Below are positions 1 through 8,810 of a stretch of 64,000 nucleotides of DNA, one piece after another. The stretch comes from Stenotrophomonas terrae (GTDB lineage: Bacteria; Pseudomonadota; Gammaproteobacteria; Xanthomonadales; Xanthomonadaceae): positions 1-64,000 of the forward strand of contig NZ_LDJJ01000051.1 of the NCBI RefSeq assembly GCF_001431465.1, read 5' to 3'. The position numbers were made by a program, and so were the translations under genes. The notes below the pieces were generated by a model. It was not told the origin of the DNA. It saw nothing but the letters and a program-made list of their open reading frames with translations, and ran no database searches. Positions within the stretch are counted from its first letter, which is position 1; every line of letters starts with the position of its first letter.

Positions 1-126
1 ACCCCTCCCCAACCCTCCCCTTCGCCTGCGGCGAAAGGGAGGGGGTTCAAGCCAAAGCCAAAGCATCAGCACTGCACCATCCGCCCCCTCCCTTGCGCGT
101 AGCGCAGGGGAGGGTTGGGGAGGGGT
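1..126. repeat. GC-rich intergenic inverted repeat
   Basis: The first 21 bases (1-21) are an exact inverted copy of 106-126, and each arm carries CCCTCCCC-type tracts. Between them is a second pair of C-rich and G-rich tracts around short palindromes. Related C-rich/G-rich hairpin segments occur at 7629-7717 and 59121-59168. This looks like a dispersed intergenic repeat that could also act as a transcription stop. Bases 127-199 hold only a short CTTTGG-type simple repeat and no supported gene. Confidence 0.7.
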
Positions 127-199
127 GCTTTGGCTTTGGCTTTGGCTCCAGTTCCAGCTATGAAGCCGTCTTTCCATGGTCCCTACCCCAACAACCAAA

Positions 200-973
200 C
201 TACAACGCCGGCCGCTCCGGCCCCGTTCCCATCGCCTCGCGATAACGGCCGTACAAAGCCAATACCTTGTCCACATACTGCCGTGTCTCCGCATACGGTG
301 GCATGCCGCCATAGCGTGCAACCACCCCGATGCCGGCGTTATAGGCTGCAGCAGCCAGGGTTCGGTCTCCGTTGTAACGCCGCAGCAGCGATTTCATGTA
401 ACGCGCACCGCCGTTGATGGACTGGGCGGGCGACAGCGGATCGCTCACGCCATATTCGCTCGCCGTTTCCGGCATCAGCTGCATCACGCCCTGTGCGCCC
501 TTGGGTGACACCGCTTTTTCATCGAACGCGCTTTCCGCATGGGCCACGGCACGCAGCCAGGCATCATCCACGCCGGTGGCCTTGGCGGCAGCGCGGAACT
601 GCGGTGCGTGACGGTTCAACTGCGGCGTGCCTACCCGCCCCAACCCTGCATGGGCCGGCTCGCCCGGCGGAGTGGCCATGGTGAAGCGCAGATAAGGCGT
701 CGAGCCCGGCAGATTGCGGGTGGAGTAAACCGTTTTGCCATCCTGCTCACGCTCGTACAGGGTGCCGCTGAACACACCGAAGTTGCCCCATAGATTGGGC
801 GTCTGCACGGCGTTGTCGTCGATCTCGATGGCCTTGCAGACGGAGCCCGGTTCGGGGGCGGTAGCCATGCTCACCGTGGCTTTCTGCACGCAGCGGTACA
901 CCGTGCGCGCCTGCAAGGGCCCGCACAGTCCGTACAACAGCAGCAACAGCGCAAGCGCAGCCGCGCGCGGCAT
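200..973 (-). CDS. Lytic transglycosylase (SLT domain), secreted
   Basis: The 257-residue protein has a hydrophobic signal peptide (about residues 1-22) and a cysteine-containing N-terminal region resembling the DUF4124-type domain. A goose-lysozyme-like SLT fold follows from about residue 125. The catalytic glutamate is E147 in the AESAF motif, followed by GVMQLMPET and the AYNAG motif (210-214), which are hallmarks of family 1 transglycosylases. These enzymes cleave murein glycan strands in the periplasm to give anhydromuropeptides. The gene stands alone on the minus strand between repeat-rich DNA and a plus-strand gene. The assignment to the family is secure; the exact subfamily (MltC/Slt/MltE type) is not decided. 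Confidence 0.88.
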   Translation of the reverse strand: MPRAAALALLLLLYGLCGPLQARTVYRCVQKATVSMATAPEPGSVCKAIEIDDNAVQTPNLWGNFGVFSGTLYEREQDGKTVYSTRNLPGSTPYLRFTMATPPGEPAHAGLGRVGTPQLNRHAPQFRAAAKATGVDDAWLRAVAHAESAFDEKAVSPKGAQGVMQLMPETASEYGVSDPLSPAQSINGGARYMKSLLRRYNGDRTLAAAAYNAGIGVVARYGGMPPYAETRQYVDKVLALYGRYREAMGTGPERPAL

Positions 974-1094
974 GGCCGGATCCCGTCAACAGAAGGATGA
1001 TGATGCTGAGCCTGCGTGTTTGAACGGCAGGTGATGAAAAATGCGCCAATCGCGCCCAGAATGAACAGCCGCTTTCCCTGCACCCACCCGGCCC

Positions 1095-1403
1095 ATGACC
1101 ATCCCCCTGCTAGGCTTCGACAACCCGCAGTTCCATACCGGCCGCAACACCAGCGTACGGCGCGGGGCGCGTTGGCATGGGGTGACGCAGGCCTGCATCG
1201 CCTTGGGTGAAGGGCGTCAACTTGGCCCCCTGCCCCTGCAGACCGAACTGCGCAGTTTCGATGCCCTGGAAGAGGCGGATCTGTGCGACGAACATGACCC
1301 TGCATGCCGTAACCCGGCAGGGCTGTTGGCGGTGATGCAGCGTCTGTATCCGGGTTTCCGCAATGACGAACTGGTCACCCTGGTGCACTTCCGGCTGGAA
1401 TGA
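1095..1403 (+). CDS. Small ASCH-like domain protein
   Basis: The protein has 102 residues. Near the N-terminus is GRNTSVRRGARWHG, which resembles the G-x-K-T-x-T-x-R segment of ASCH/PUA-like domains. The C-terminus has a Y-P-x-F-x-x-D-E-x-V-T-x-x-x-F pattern also seen in that family. ASCH domains are proposed to bind RNA or modified nucleotides. It is a monocistronic gene between the divergent transglycosylase and the convergent glycosidase. The family match is by eye, and this could be an unrelated conserved hypothetical protein. Confidence 0.55.
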   Translation: MTIPLLGFDNPQFHTGRNTSVRRGARWHGVTQACIALGEGRQLGPLPLQTELRSFDALEEADLCDEHDPACRNPAGLLAVMQRLYPGFRNDELVTLVHFRLE

Positions 1404-1568
1404 GTCCGCTGGCTGCGCGGGTGCGTGATCACCGGTCTGTTGGTGACGGCTCACCTGCGCGACCTCCCCCTGGATTGGAACAAGGCCGGGCATCGGATGA
1501 CGGGGAGCCTGTGCCTGTCGTTCCGGCAACGGCCGGATACCACCAGGCGCACAAGCTCCCCGCTGCAA

Positions 1569-2639
1569 TCAGCGCGTCCGTGCTGCCCGCAGGTGCTGGC
1601 CTACCGGCTCGGAAAACGCGCGGCCGTCGGCCACATCCCAGTTGATCGACCAGGTCATCACGCCGCGGAAATCCGGACGCGGCTGGCTCGGCTTCACCTC
1701 ATCGCACTCGGTAGCCGTGGTCAGGCAATCGAAGGCACGGTTGATATCGGTGGCTGTTGCATAACCATTGCCAGCAGCACGCAGGCCCGACGGCAACGCC
1801 AACGCAACCTGGTCCGCACGCAGCCCGGCAAACCGTCCCTTGCCGCCGGCCAGATCAAAGCCTTCGATCAGCATCTTGGCCGAACCCACCATCATGTCGA
1901 CGCTGCCGCCCGGGTACTTCTCGGCGCGGTAGGGCGTGGGCAGGCCACCGTTGTTGTAGAGCTGCACGTGCAGCAGGTCCAGTTCTTCGCGCAGGCCATC
2001 GATCAAGGGCAGGTAGGCGCCCCAGATACCATCCATCGACACCAGCCCACCCTGCACATAGGGATGCTCCGGTGCCATCGACACATACAGGTTCGGGTAC
2101 ATCTCATGCAGCCGCTTCACTGCGGATACCAGGTGCGGGATGACCGGCGCGCCATGCACAACGCCGGCGATTTTCTCCAGATCGACATCGATGCCATCGA
2201 AGCCGAAGGTGTTGATGGCATCTGCGGTGGTGCGCACGAAGTTGTCTTCATCGCGCTGCGTGTTCAAGGTCACCGTGCCCAGCTCGCCGCCGAAGGACAG
2301 CACCACGATCTTGCCCTGCGCACGTTTGGCGGCGATGTCCGCAATCAACTGCGTGCGATCCAGCGCCGGGTCCGGGTTGAACGCCACCTTGCCCTCGCCC
2401 ATGTCATCGGCGAAGGCCAGCACGATCACATCCCAACTGTCATCCACCTTGGCGACCGGCAGCAGCCCCTGGCCATTGTCGAAATTGTGCAGATAGCCCA
2501 CCAGCGCATGCTTGGGCAGCGGATGGCTGTGGCCGGGGGCGACACCCACACCGCCCGCCGCAGCGGGCTTGGACGTTGCCTGACAACCGAATGTGGAAAC
2601 AAGCGCCAACACGGAAAACAACACACTGATCGACTTCAT
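1569..2639 (-). CDS. GH18 family glycosidase (chitinase-like), exported
   Basis: The protein has 356 residues and carries the GH18 signature DGIDVDLE (about residues 148-155), whose final glutamate is the catalytic acid. An upstream LSFGG strand matches the SxGG motif of the family. The N-terminus is a hydrophobic signal ending in a cysteine (STFGC), so it may be a lipoprotein, although the lipobox is imperfect. The start is taken as ATG 2639; a GTG lies one codon upstream. GH18 enzymes hydrolyse chitin or related N-acetylglucosamine polymers by substrate-assisted catalysis. The short length and absence of carbohydrate-binding domains suggest a single-domain enzyme. The substrate is unknown. 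Confidence 0.8.
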   Translation of the reverse strand: MKSISVLFSVLALVSTFGCQATSKPAAAGGVGVAPGHSHPLPKHALVGYLHNFDNGQGLLPVAKVDDSWDVIVLAFADDMGEGKVAFNPDPALDRTQLIADIAAKRAQGKIVVLSFGGELGTVTLNTQRDEDNFVRTTADAINTFGFDGIDVDLEKIAGVVHGAPVIPHLVSAVKRLHEMYPNLYVSMAPEHPYVQGGLVSMDGIWGAYLPLIDGLREELDLLHVQLYNNGGLPTPYRAEKYPGGSVDMMVGSAKMLIEGFDLAGGKGRFAGLRADQVALALPSGLRAAGNGYATATDINRAFDCLTTATECDEVKPSQPRPDFRGVMTWSINWDVADGRAFSEPVGQHLRAARTR

Positions 2640-2826
2640 CACAATCCCAGAATGGAAGACGCCCGATTCTAGGCATGCAAATCCAGCAAAAAGCCATTCA
2701 AAGACAATAACTTAGGAAAGTCGTCCTGGTTTGTCCCGGTTTGTCCGCTGGCTGACATCCGGCCGCATCAAGCGGAACCGGCAATGTCGGCAGCAAGGCT
2801 CGCCACTGGCCTGCGATGACCTGCGC

Positions 2827-3795
2827 TCAAGTGCACATTTTCATGCGCCGCTCGGCATCCCAGAGCGCACGCCGCGCCAGGTCGTAGGCACTGTCGGCCG
2901 CACTCAGCAGGCTGTGCTCGGCTTCGACAGGATCGGCGCCGTTGTTGTAGCGGTACTCGGCGCGCTGCAGGGCATCCAGGTGCTGCTGCACGATGCCGAG
3001 CCAGCGTCGGCGCTGCTCGCCATTGCAACGCGGATAGCGTTGCTCCAGCGCGCCCATGGCGACGCGGATGCGACGGCTGGCCTCGCCTTTCATGTCCGGT
3101 GCCTTCTCGTAGCGGATCGGTGCGGCCTTGTAGGCATCCCCGGTGGCTTCGCTACCCAGATCAGACTGACGCTCGTGCAGGCTGGGATTGAACGCGATAT
3201 CCGGCGGACGCCGTGCCTGCGCCGGTTGGATGTCCCGCCCGTGGACCAAGCGCGCGCCCATTTCACCCAGCGTCGGTGGCTTTTTCTTGTCTTCAAACAT
3301 GCCCGAGACCATCTTCTCCAACGGCCGCTCACCCACGCCGGTGGCCAGTTCATCGCGATGCTCGAATACCCGCTGCGTGGCGTCCTTCTGCGCGGACGTC
3401 GCCGCGTCCTGCGGCACCGCCAGACTGCCATCGCGGCCATAGAGACGTTGCGACCACCCTGCTTTGCTGGGCGCGGACGCAGCAGCTTCTGCTGGGGCCA
3501 CAGGAATGGCCTGCGCCTGCGCCGACGGTGACGTGGGAGCATCAGCGGCCTGAGCGACGTCTATCGGCGCTGCACGCGGCGGCGGCACTGAATGCGACTG
3601 CAGCTGTGGCTGTGGCTCTTCGGCCGTGGTGTCAGCCGGCAGCAGCCAACGCAGTTGTATCCGTGCCTGTTCTTCCACCACGATCAGCGTTGGCAACTGC
3701 AGCATCAGCCTCGCCAGCCCAGCCATGAATGCCAAGGCAATCGCACCAGCAGTCACCCGGATCCATAGCGGTTCGGCGGAACGGTAAGAACGCAT
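2827..3795 (-). CDS. Membrane-anchored hypothetical protein
   Basis: The 322-residue protein has one N-terminal transmembrane helix (about 13-35). A long Ala/Pro/Gln-rich linker (about 55-110) follows, then a charged, helical C-terminal half with several Arg/Glu-rich stretches and a terminal cysteine. No family was recognised. The layout suggests an inner-membrane anchor with a periplasmic domain on a flexible linker. It is transcribed away from the acyl-CoA dehydrogenase gene. Confidence 0.6.
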   Translation of the reverse strand: MRSYRSAEPLWIRVTAGAIALAFMAGLARLMLQLPTLIVVEEQARIQLRWLLPADTTAEEPQPQLQSHSVPPPRAAPIDVAQAADAPTSPSAQAQAIPVAPAEAAASAPSKAGWSQRLYGRDGSLAVPQDAATSAQKDATQRVFEHRDELATGVGERPLEKMVSGMFEDKKKPPTLGEMGARLVHGRDIQPAQARRPPDIAFNPSLHERQSDLGSEATGDAYKAAPIRYEKAPDMKGEASRRIRVAMGALEQRYPRCNGEQRRRWLGIVQQHLDALQRAEYRYNNGADPVEAEHSLLSAADSAYDLARRALWDAERRMKMCT

Positions 3796-3978
3796 GCAAC
3801 TCCATCACCAACACGACGCAGGGCGGTAACCGGCCCTGTCACGGTACAAATGCACAGTGCAGTGACCGATAAGAGCACACCGAGTTCCACGATTGTGCCT
3901 TGCGAATGTGTGAACCTGTGGCAAGAGTGGGCCATCATTCAACAAAGGCCGTCATCGTCCGCACCCAAGGAGCCGTAC

Positions 3979-5727
3979 GTGAATACCGTTGCAGCGCAGA
4001 ACCTGGATGAAAGCATCGCCAAGCAGCTGTTCTTTGGCCATATCGCCGAAGATGTGCTGTTCCCCTACCCGCAGATCCGCGAACGTGACCGCGAGATGCT
4101 GGGCGCGATGACCGACGCCATCGACCAGTTCCTGGCCGACAAGACCGCCGATCTGCGCCAGTACGACCGCGACGCCGAGCAGCCACCGGAGTTCATCCAG
4201 GCACTGCGTGACATGGGCCTGTTCGGGCTGATCATTCCCGAGGAGTACGGCGGGCTGGAGCTGTCCAACGGTGCCTATGCGCGGGTACTGGGCCAGACCA
4301 GCAGCCATGACAGCTCGGTGTCGCTGACCATAGGCGCGCACAGTTCGATCGGCATGAAAGGCCTGCTGTTGTTCGGCAACGATGAGCAGAAGCAGCGCTA
4401 CCTGCCCAAGCTGGCCAGCGGCGAGATGATTGCCGCGTTCTGCCTGACCGAAGCCGGCGCCGGCTCCGACGCGGCCGCCATTCGCACCAAGGCGCAACGC
4501 AACGACGACGGCAGCTGGACCCTGAGCGGCGAGAAGATCTGGATCACCAACGGCGGCATCGCCGATTTCTATACCGTGTTCGCCCGCACCGACACGCCCG
4601 AAGGCAAGGTCACCGCCTTCATCGTCGAGGCCGGCTGGGATGGCGTCAGCCACGGCCCGCACGAAGACAAGATGGGCATCCGTGCCTCGTCCACCACCAC
4701 CGTTGCTTTCAACGACGTGCGCGTACCGGCGGCCAATGTGCTGGGCCCGGTGGGCAAGGGCTTCAAGGTGGCGATGAACATCCTCAACAGCGGCCGCACC
4801 GGCCTGGGTGGCGGCGCCGTCGGCGGCATGCGTGCGCTGATCCGCATGGCCTGTGCACAGGCCAGCGAGCGCAAGCAGTTCGGCCAGCCGATCGCCGAGT
4901 TCGGCCTGGTGCGCGAGAAGATCGCGCAGATGACCGCCGACTGCTTCGCTGCCGAGAGCACGGTGTGGATGGTGGCGCATCTGATCGACAGCGGCCGCAC
5001 CGACTATTCGGTGGAAGCGGCGATGAGCAAAATCTTCGCCAGCGAGGCGGTGCAGCGCAGCTGCTACGAAGCCTTGCAGATTGCCGCCGGCAACGGCTTC
5101 ATGCGCGAGCTGCCGTACGAGCAGATGACCCGCGATACCCGCATCCTGTCGATCTTCGAGGGCACCAACGAGATCCTGCGCCTGTACGTGGCGCTCAATG
5201 GGCTGAAGGGCGTGGGCGCAACGCTGAGCGAACTGCAGAGCGCGGTGGGCGGCATCTTCAACGATCCGATCAAGGGTTTCGGCGTACTCAGCGACTACGC
5301 CGGCCGCCGTGTGCGCGAAGCCACCGGCTACGGCACCGGCCGCATCCGCGCGCCGCTCAACGACGCGCTGCGACCCTTGGCGCGCCTGTGCGAAAAGTAC
5401 ACGGTGGAACTGTCCAAGGCATCGGACCGGCTGCTGCGCAAGCATGGCAAGAAGATCGCCGACCAGCAGCACGCGCAGAAGCGCGTGGCCGATATCGCCA
5501 TCGATCTGTTTGTCGGGCTGTGTGTGCTGTCACGGGTGGAGAGCCTGCTGCAGGCCGGGCACCCGGCAGCAGAGGATGCGGTGAAGATCGCACGGCTGTT
5601 CGCACGCCAGGCCCGCCGTCGCATGGCACGCAATGTCCGTGGGCTGGAGCGTAATGAAGACGAGATCGTCGAATCGCTGGCAGCCTCGGTACTGGAGCGC
5701 GGTGGCTACGCCTGGGACGTGATGTAA
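3979..5727 (+). CDS. Acyl-CoA dehydrogenase, long form
   Basis: The protein has 582 residues. It has the classic order: N-terminal helical domain, FAD-binding beta domain with the CLTEAGAGSDAA and WITNGG motifs, and a C-terminal helical domain with the FEGTNEILR motif near the base-donating region. About 180 extra C-terminal residues make it longer than the usual 380-residue enzymes, as in the multi-domain long-chain/VLCAD-like branch. It catalyses FAD-dependent alpha,beta-oxidation of acyl-CoA in fatty-acid breakdown. The reading frame opens at 3850, but GTG 3979 is preferred because AAGGAG lies seven bases upstream. Which acyl chain it prefers cannot be read from sequence. Confidence 0.9.
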   Translation: MNTVAAQNLDESIAKQLFFGHIAEDVLFPYPQIRERDREMLGAMTDAIDQFLADKTADLRQYDRDAEQPPEFIQALRDMGLFGLIIPEEYGGLELSNGAYARVLGQTSSHDSSVSLTIGAHSSIGMKGLLLFGNDEQKQRYLPKLASGEMIAAFCLTEAGAGSDAAAIRTKAQRNDDGSWTLSGEKIWITNGGIADFYTVFARTDTPEGKVTAFIVEAGWDGVSHGPHEDKMGIRASSTTTVAFNDVRVPAANVLGPVGKGFKVAMNILNSGRTGLGGGAVGGMRALIRMACAQASERKQFGQPIAEFGLVREKIAQMTADCFAAESTVWMVAHLIDSGRTDYSVEAAMSKIFASEAVQRSCYEALQIAAGNGFMRELPYEQMTRDTRILSIFEGTNEILRLYVALNGLKGVGATLSELQSAVGGIFNDPIKGFGVLSDYAGRRVREATGYGTGRIRAPLNDALRPLARLCEKYTVELSKASDRLLRKHGKKIADQQHAQKRVADIAIDLFVGLCVLSRVESLLQAGHPAAEDAVKIARLFARQARRRMARNVRGLERNEDEIVESLAASVLERGGYAWDVM

Positions 5728-5737
5728 CCATGTTTTT

Positions 5738-5851
5738 GTAGGAGCGGCGTAAGCCGCGAAGCCACTGCACTGTCCGTTGCGGAAACCACTGCAATCGCAG
5801 ATTCCTCAGCAACCGGCAGCAGCATCAGCTTCGCGGCTGACGCCGCTCCCA
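5738..5851. repeat. REP doublet 1 (GTAG-type)
   Basis: A GTAGGAGCGGCGTAAGCCGC unit at 5738 is followed about 65 bases later by an inverted copy ending at 5851. Each unit can fold as a GCGGC/GCCGC hairpin. GTAG-headed REP elements in head-to-head pairs are typical of Xanthomonadaceae and are usually mobilised by RAYT transposases, none of which is in this window. Confidence 0.85.
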
Positions 5852-5878
5852 CACAGGCAACCCAACCACCCGCCGGTT

Positions 5879-5995
5879 GTAGGAGCGGCGTAAGCCGCGA
5901 AGCCACTGCGCTGTCCGACGAAAAGCGAATGTGCAATTGCGAGTTCCCCAGCGACGGCCAGCACCATCAGCTTCGCGGCTGACGCCGCTCCTACG
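5879..5995. repeat. REP doublet 2 (GTAG-type), overlaps transporter stop
   Basis: This is a second head-to-head pair, 27 bases after the first. The right unit (5971-5995) contains the TAG stop codon (5991-5993) of the minus-strand SulP gene. The repeat therefore supplies the end of that reading frame. The spacer between units resembles that of doublet 1 in its flanking CCACTGC sequence. Confidence 0.85.
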
Positions 5996-7493
5996 AACTT
6001 GTCGCTGGCGCATCCTCGACGGCCAGCTCGCCCTCACGCAGCACGCGCCGCAGCAGCGCACGCCCTTGTCTATCCAGGCCCAACACGCGCGGCTTGATGC
6101 CGTGATGACGATAGCGGCTGACCACCTTCTCCAACGCCGCCACTGCGGTGATATCCCACAGCTGCGCCGCTGACAGATCAATCACCACCGCACGCCCCTG
6201 CACCAGGCGCGGATCGAAAGCATCAATGAAGGCATCGGCCGAGGCAAAGAACACCTGCCCGCTCACCACATAGCGCACGCTGCCGTCGGCCTGGTCCTGC
6301 TGCTCGATACGTAGCAAGCGCGCCACCTTCAGCGCAAAGAACACGCCGCTCAGCAACACGCCAACGCCGACACCCGCCGCAAGATTATGCGTACCCAGGG
6401 TCACCGCCACCGTCGCCAGCATCACCACGCCGGACAGACGTGGATGCCGTACCAGCGCGCCCAGGCTGCGCCAGTCAAACGTGGACACACTGACCATCAC
6501 CATGATCGCCACCAACGCGATCACCGGCACCTGCCCCACCCAGGGTTTCAGCAGCACCATCAACACCAGCAGGAACACGCCGGCAAACAGCGTCGACAGC
6601 CGTCCACGCCCACCGTATTTCACGTTGCCCACGGTCTGCCCGATCATGCCGCAACCAGTGATGCCGCCGAACAGGCTGGCCGCGATATTGGCCACGCCCA
6701 GACCGGTGCATTCGCGGTTCTTGGAGCTGGGGGTGTCGGTGAGTTCGTCCACCACCCGCGCCGTCATCATCGACTCCAGCAAACCCACCATCGCAATGGC
6801 CAGGGCCGGCATCGCGATGATGCGCAGGGTTTCCAGATCAAACGGCAGGGACGGCAGGCCCATCCATTGCGGCAGCGCCTCCGGCAGCTTGCCCAGGTCA
6901 TTTACGGTGGGAAGATCCAGCTTCAACCACGCTGCCAACACACTCAGCACCACGATGCAGATCAAGGGCGAGGGAATCGCGCGCACACCGGGCAGAGGCA
7001 GCCGCGGCAAGCCGTAAATCACCAGCAGGCCCAATGCCAGCATCGCCCAGGTGGCGGAGGTGGCGCCGTGCAGCTGCGGCAGCTGCGCGGCGAAGATCAG
7101 GATCGCCAGCGCATTGACGAAGCCGGTGCGCACTGAGCTGCTGACAAAGCGCATCAACACGCCCAACCGCAGTACCCCGAACAGGATCTGGATCACGCCA
7201 GCCAACAGGCCTGCGGCAAACAGATAGGGCAGGCCATGCGCGCTGATCAGCGGCGCTGCCACCAAAGCCACCGACCCGGCCGCCGCGGTGATCATCGCCG
7301 GCCGGCCGCCGAACACCGCAATCACGATGCTCAGCACGAACGACGCGAACAGCCCCACCTGCGGGTCCACCCCGGCCACGAACGAGAACGCGATGACCTC
7401 GGGAATCAGCGCAAAAGTGGCCACGGCGCCGGCCAACATTTCACGCAGGGGATGGGCGCGCCACTGCGCCAATTCAGAATGCAGGAAGGACAT
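5991..7493 (-). CDS. SulP family inorganic anion transporter with STAS domain
   Basis: The protein has about 500 residues with many hydrophobic helices, the conserved SulP core around FGGITGCGMIGQTVGN, and a C-terminal cytoplasmic STAS domain that ends the protein. SulP proteins move sulfate, bicarbonate or dicarboxylates across the inner membrane; the ion is not predictable here. The frame is open upstream to 7607, but ATG 7493 (MSFLHSEL) is preferred because the upstream extension is Arg/Pro-rich and not transporter-like. No strong ribosome site was seen at either start. The stop codon lies inside a REP element. Confidence 0.85.
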   Translation of the reverse strand: MSFLHSELAQWRAHPLREMLAGAVATFALIPEVIAFSFVAGVDPQVGLFASFVLSIVIAVFGGRPAMITAAAGSVALVAAPLISAHGLPYLFAAGLLAGVIQILFGVLRLGVLMRFVSSSVRTGFVNALAILIFAAQLPQLHGATSATWAMLALGLLVIYGLPRLPLPGVRAIPSPLICIVVLSVLAAWLKLDLPTVNDLGKLPEALPQWMGLPSLPFDLETLRIIAMPALAIAMVGLLESMMTARVVDELTDTPSSKNRECTGLGVANIAASLFGGITGCGMIGQTVGNVKYGGRGRLSTLFAGVFLLVLMVLLKPWVGQVPVIALVAIMVMVSVSTFDWRSLGALVRHPRLSGVVMLATVAVTLGTHNLAAGVGVGVLLSGVFFALKVARLLRIEQQDQADGSVRYVVSGQVFFASADAFIDAFDPRLVQGRAVVIDLSAAQLWDITAVAALEKVVSRYRHHGIKPRVLGLDRQGRALLRRVLREGELAVEDAPATSS

Positions 7494-7628
7494 ACGGGCT
7501 GGCCGCCGCCGGCCGACAAGGCGGCGGAGCAGGCGGAATCGAAAGGAGGGGCGCGAATTATGCCTCCTTGGGTTGCTGGGTGCTGGTTGAGGCGGCGTTG
7601 CCGGCAAAAGCCTGAACGTCCAAAGCTA

Positions 7629-7717
7629 CCTCTCCCCGGCCCCCTTGCCTGCGGCAAGGGGAGCGAGTTCTGCCCCCTCCCTTCTACGAAGCAAAAGGGA
7701 GGCTTGGGGAGGGGTGC
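7629..7717. repeat. GC-rich intergenic hairpin repeat
   Basis: C-rich tracts followed by G-rich tracts (GGGAGGCTTGGGGAGGGG at the right side) with an internal CCCCTTGCCTGCGGCAAGGGG palindrome. It is of the same kind as the repeat at 1-126. It occupies the gap between the divergent SulP and methyltransferase genes. Nothing else was recognised in 7494-7788. Confidence 0.6.
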
Positions 7718-7788
7718 TCTTCGCCAGGAACAGAACCCCAAAACCCTCCCTGCGGTAGCATTCCCTCCCCCGCATCACCGCCATTCCC

Positions 7789-8631
7789 ATGCCCCACTAC
7801 ACCGGCCCCCTGCTGACCCGACCCCTGCTCGAGCAGCTGCAAACCGCTTTGAAGAAAGGCAGCAGCGAAGCAAGCGCCTCGCTCGACCTGGGCCGCAGCC
7901 AGCAAACGGTCAGCCTCAGCGCCGATGGCTGGCAGTACCGCGGCCAACACTACCCGTGGCCGGCCAAGCTCAAGGACCGCACCATCTACTACTGGGATGG
8001 CGATGAATTCAGCGCTGCCTCGCGCTTTGGCAGCGGCCTGTACAAGCTGGTGCCCACTGACTGGGGCATTCCCACCTTCGAGATCGACGGCATCAAGATG
8101 CTGGTCAGCGCGCAGATCTCGCCGCTGGACGATGCCCGCCGCAAGGTGGCGCTGGTGGAGCCACGCGGCAAGCAGCTGCTCGATACCTGCGGTGGCATGG
8201 GCTACTTCGCCGCCTGCTGCCTGGATGAAGGCGTCGCCAGCATCCGCTCCTTCGAAAAGAGCCCCGAAGTCCTTTGGCTGCGCACCCTCAACCCGTGGTC
8301 GCCGGATCCCGATGGTGAACATGCAGGTGGCCGCCTGCAGCTGACCCAAGGCGATATCTCCAAGGAAATCGAAGGCATCGCCGATGCATCAATGGATGCG
8401 GTGTTGCACGATCCGCCGCGCTTCGGCATTGCCGGCGAGCTGTACTCGCAGGTGTTCTACGATCAACTGGCGCGCGTGCTGCGCAAAGGTGGCCGCCTGT
8501 TCCATTACACCGGCGCACCGAACAAGCTCACCAGCGGTCGCGATGTACCGCGCGAAGTCGCCACCCGCCTGCAGAAGGCAGGCTTCAAGGCCGAGTTGGC
8601 GCTGGATGGGGTACTGGCCGTACGCAAATAG
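7789..8631 (+). CDS. Class I SAM-dependent methyltransferase-like protein
   Basis: The 280-residue protein has a Rossmann-type SAM-binding segment, LLDTCGGMGYFAACC, at about residues 126-140. An acidic FEKSP (motif II) and a DAVLHDPPRFG segment follow; DPP(R/Y) is the catalytic-loop pattern of many RNA or protein methyltransferases. The N-terminal 110 residues may form a substrate-binding domain. The substrate is not recognisable. Some rRNA methyltransferases and spermidine-synthase-like proteins share this layout. It is monocistronic and is followed by a REP doublet. Confidence 0.7.
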   Translation: MPHYTGPLLTRPLLEQLQTALKKGSSEASASLDLGRSQQTVSLSADGWQYRGQHYPWPAKLKDRTIYYWDGDEFSAASRFGSGLYKLVPTDWGIPTFEIDGIKMLVSAQISPLDDARRKVALVEPRGKQLLDTCGGMGYFAACCLDEGVASIRSFEKSPEVLWLRTLNPWSPDPDGEHAGGRLQLTQGDISKEIEGIADASMDAVLHDPPRFGIAGELYSQVFYDQLARVLRKGGRLFHYTGAPNKLTSGRDVPREVATRLQKAGFKAELALDGVLAVRK

Positions 8632-8640
8632 CCGGGCGTT

Positions 8641-8736
8641 GTAGGAGCGGCGTAAGCCGCGAAGCTCATACCCTCTGAAGCCCCAACCCGAAAGCTGTTC
8701 CATTGGCGCTGGCTTCGCGGCTCACGCCGCTCCCAC
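8641..8736. repeat. REP doublet 3 (GTAG-type)
   Basis: A GTAGGAGCGGCGTAAGCCGC unit at 8641 is paired with an inverted copy ending at 8736, separated by about 45 bases. It lies just after the methyltransferase stop, where it could stabilise the mRNA end or attenuate transcription. Confidence 0.85.
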
Positions 8737-8810
8737 AAAAGACATAGCGGCATACGCCCCGCCTTAACGTCCCGCGCGCGACACTGTGCCTTCCGAAGCG
8801 GAGGCAGCCC

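Noticed and set aside
1425..2672. Long plus-strand open frame opposite the GH18 gene
   Set aside because: It is the high-GC shadow of the glycosidase gene, with no family resemblance.
3952..5472. 506-residue minus-strand frame opposite the acyl-CoA dehydrogenase
   Set aside because: Shadow of a clearly coding gene on the other strand.
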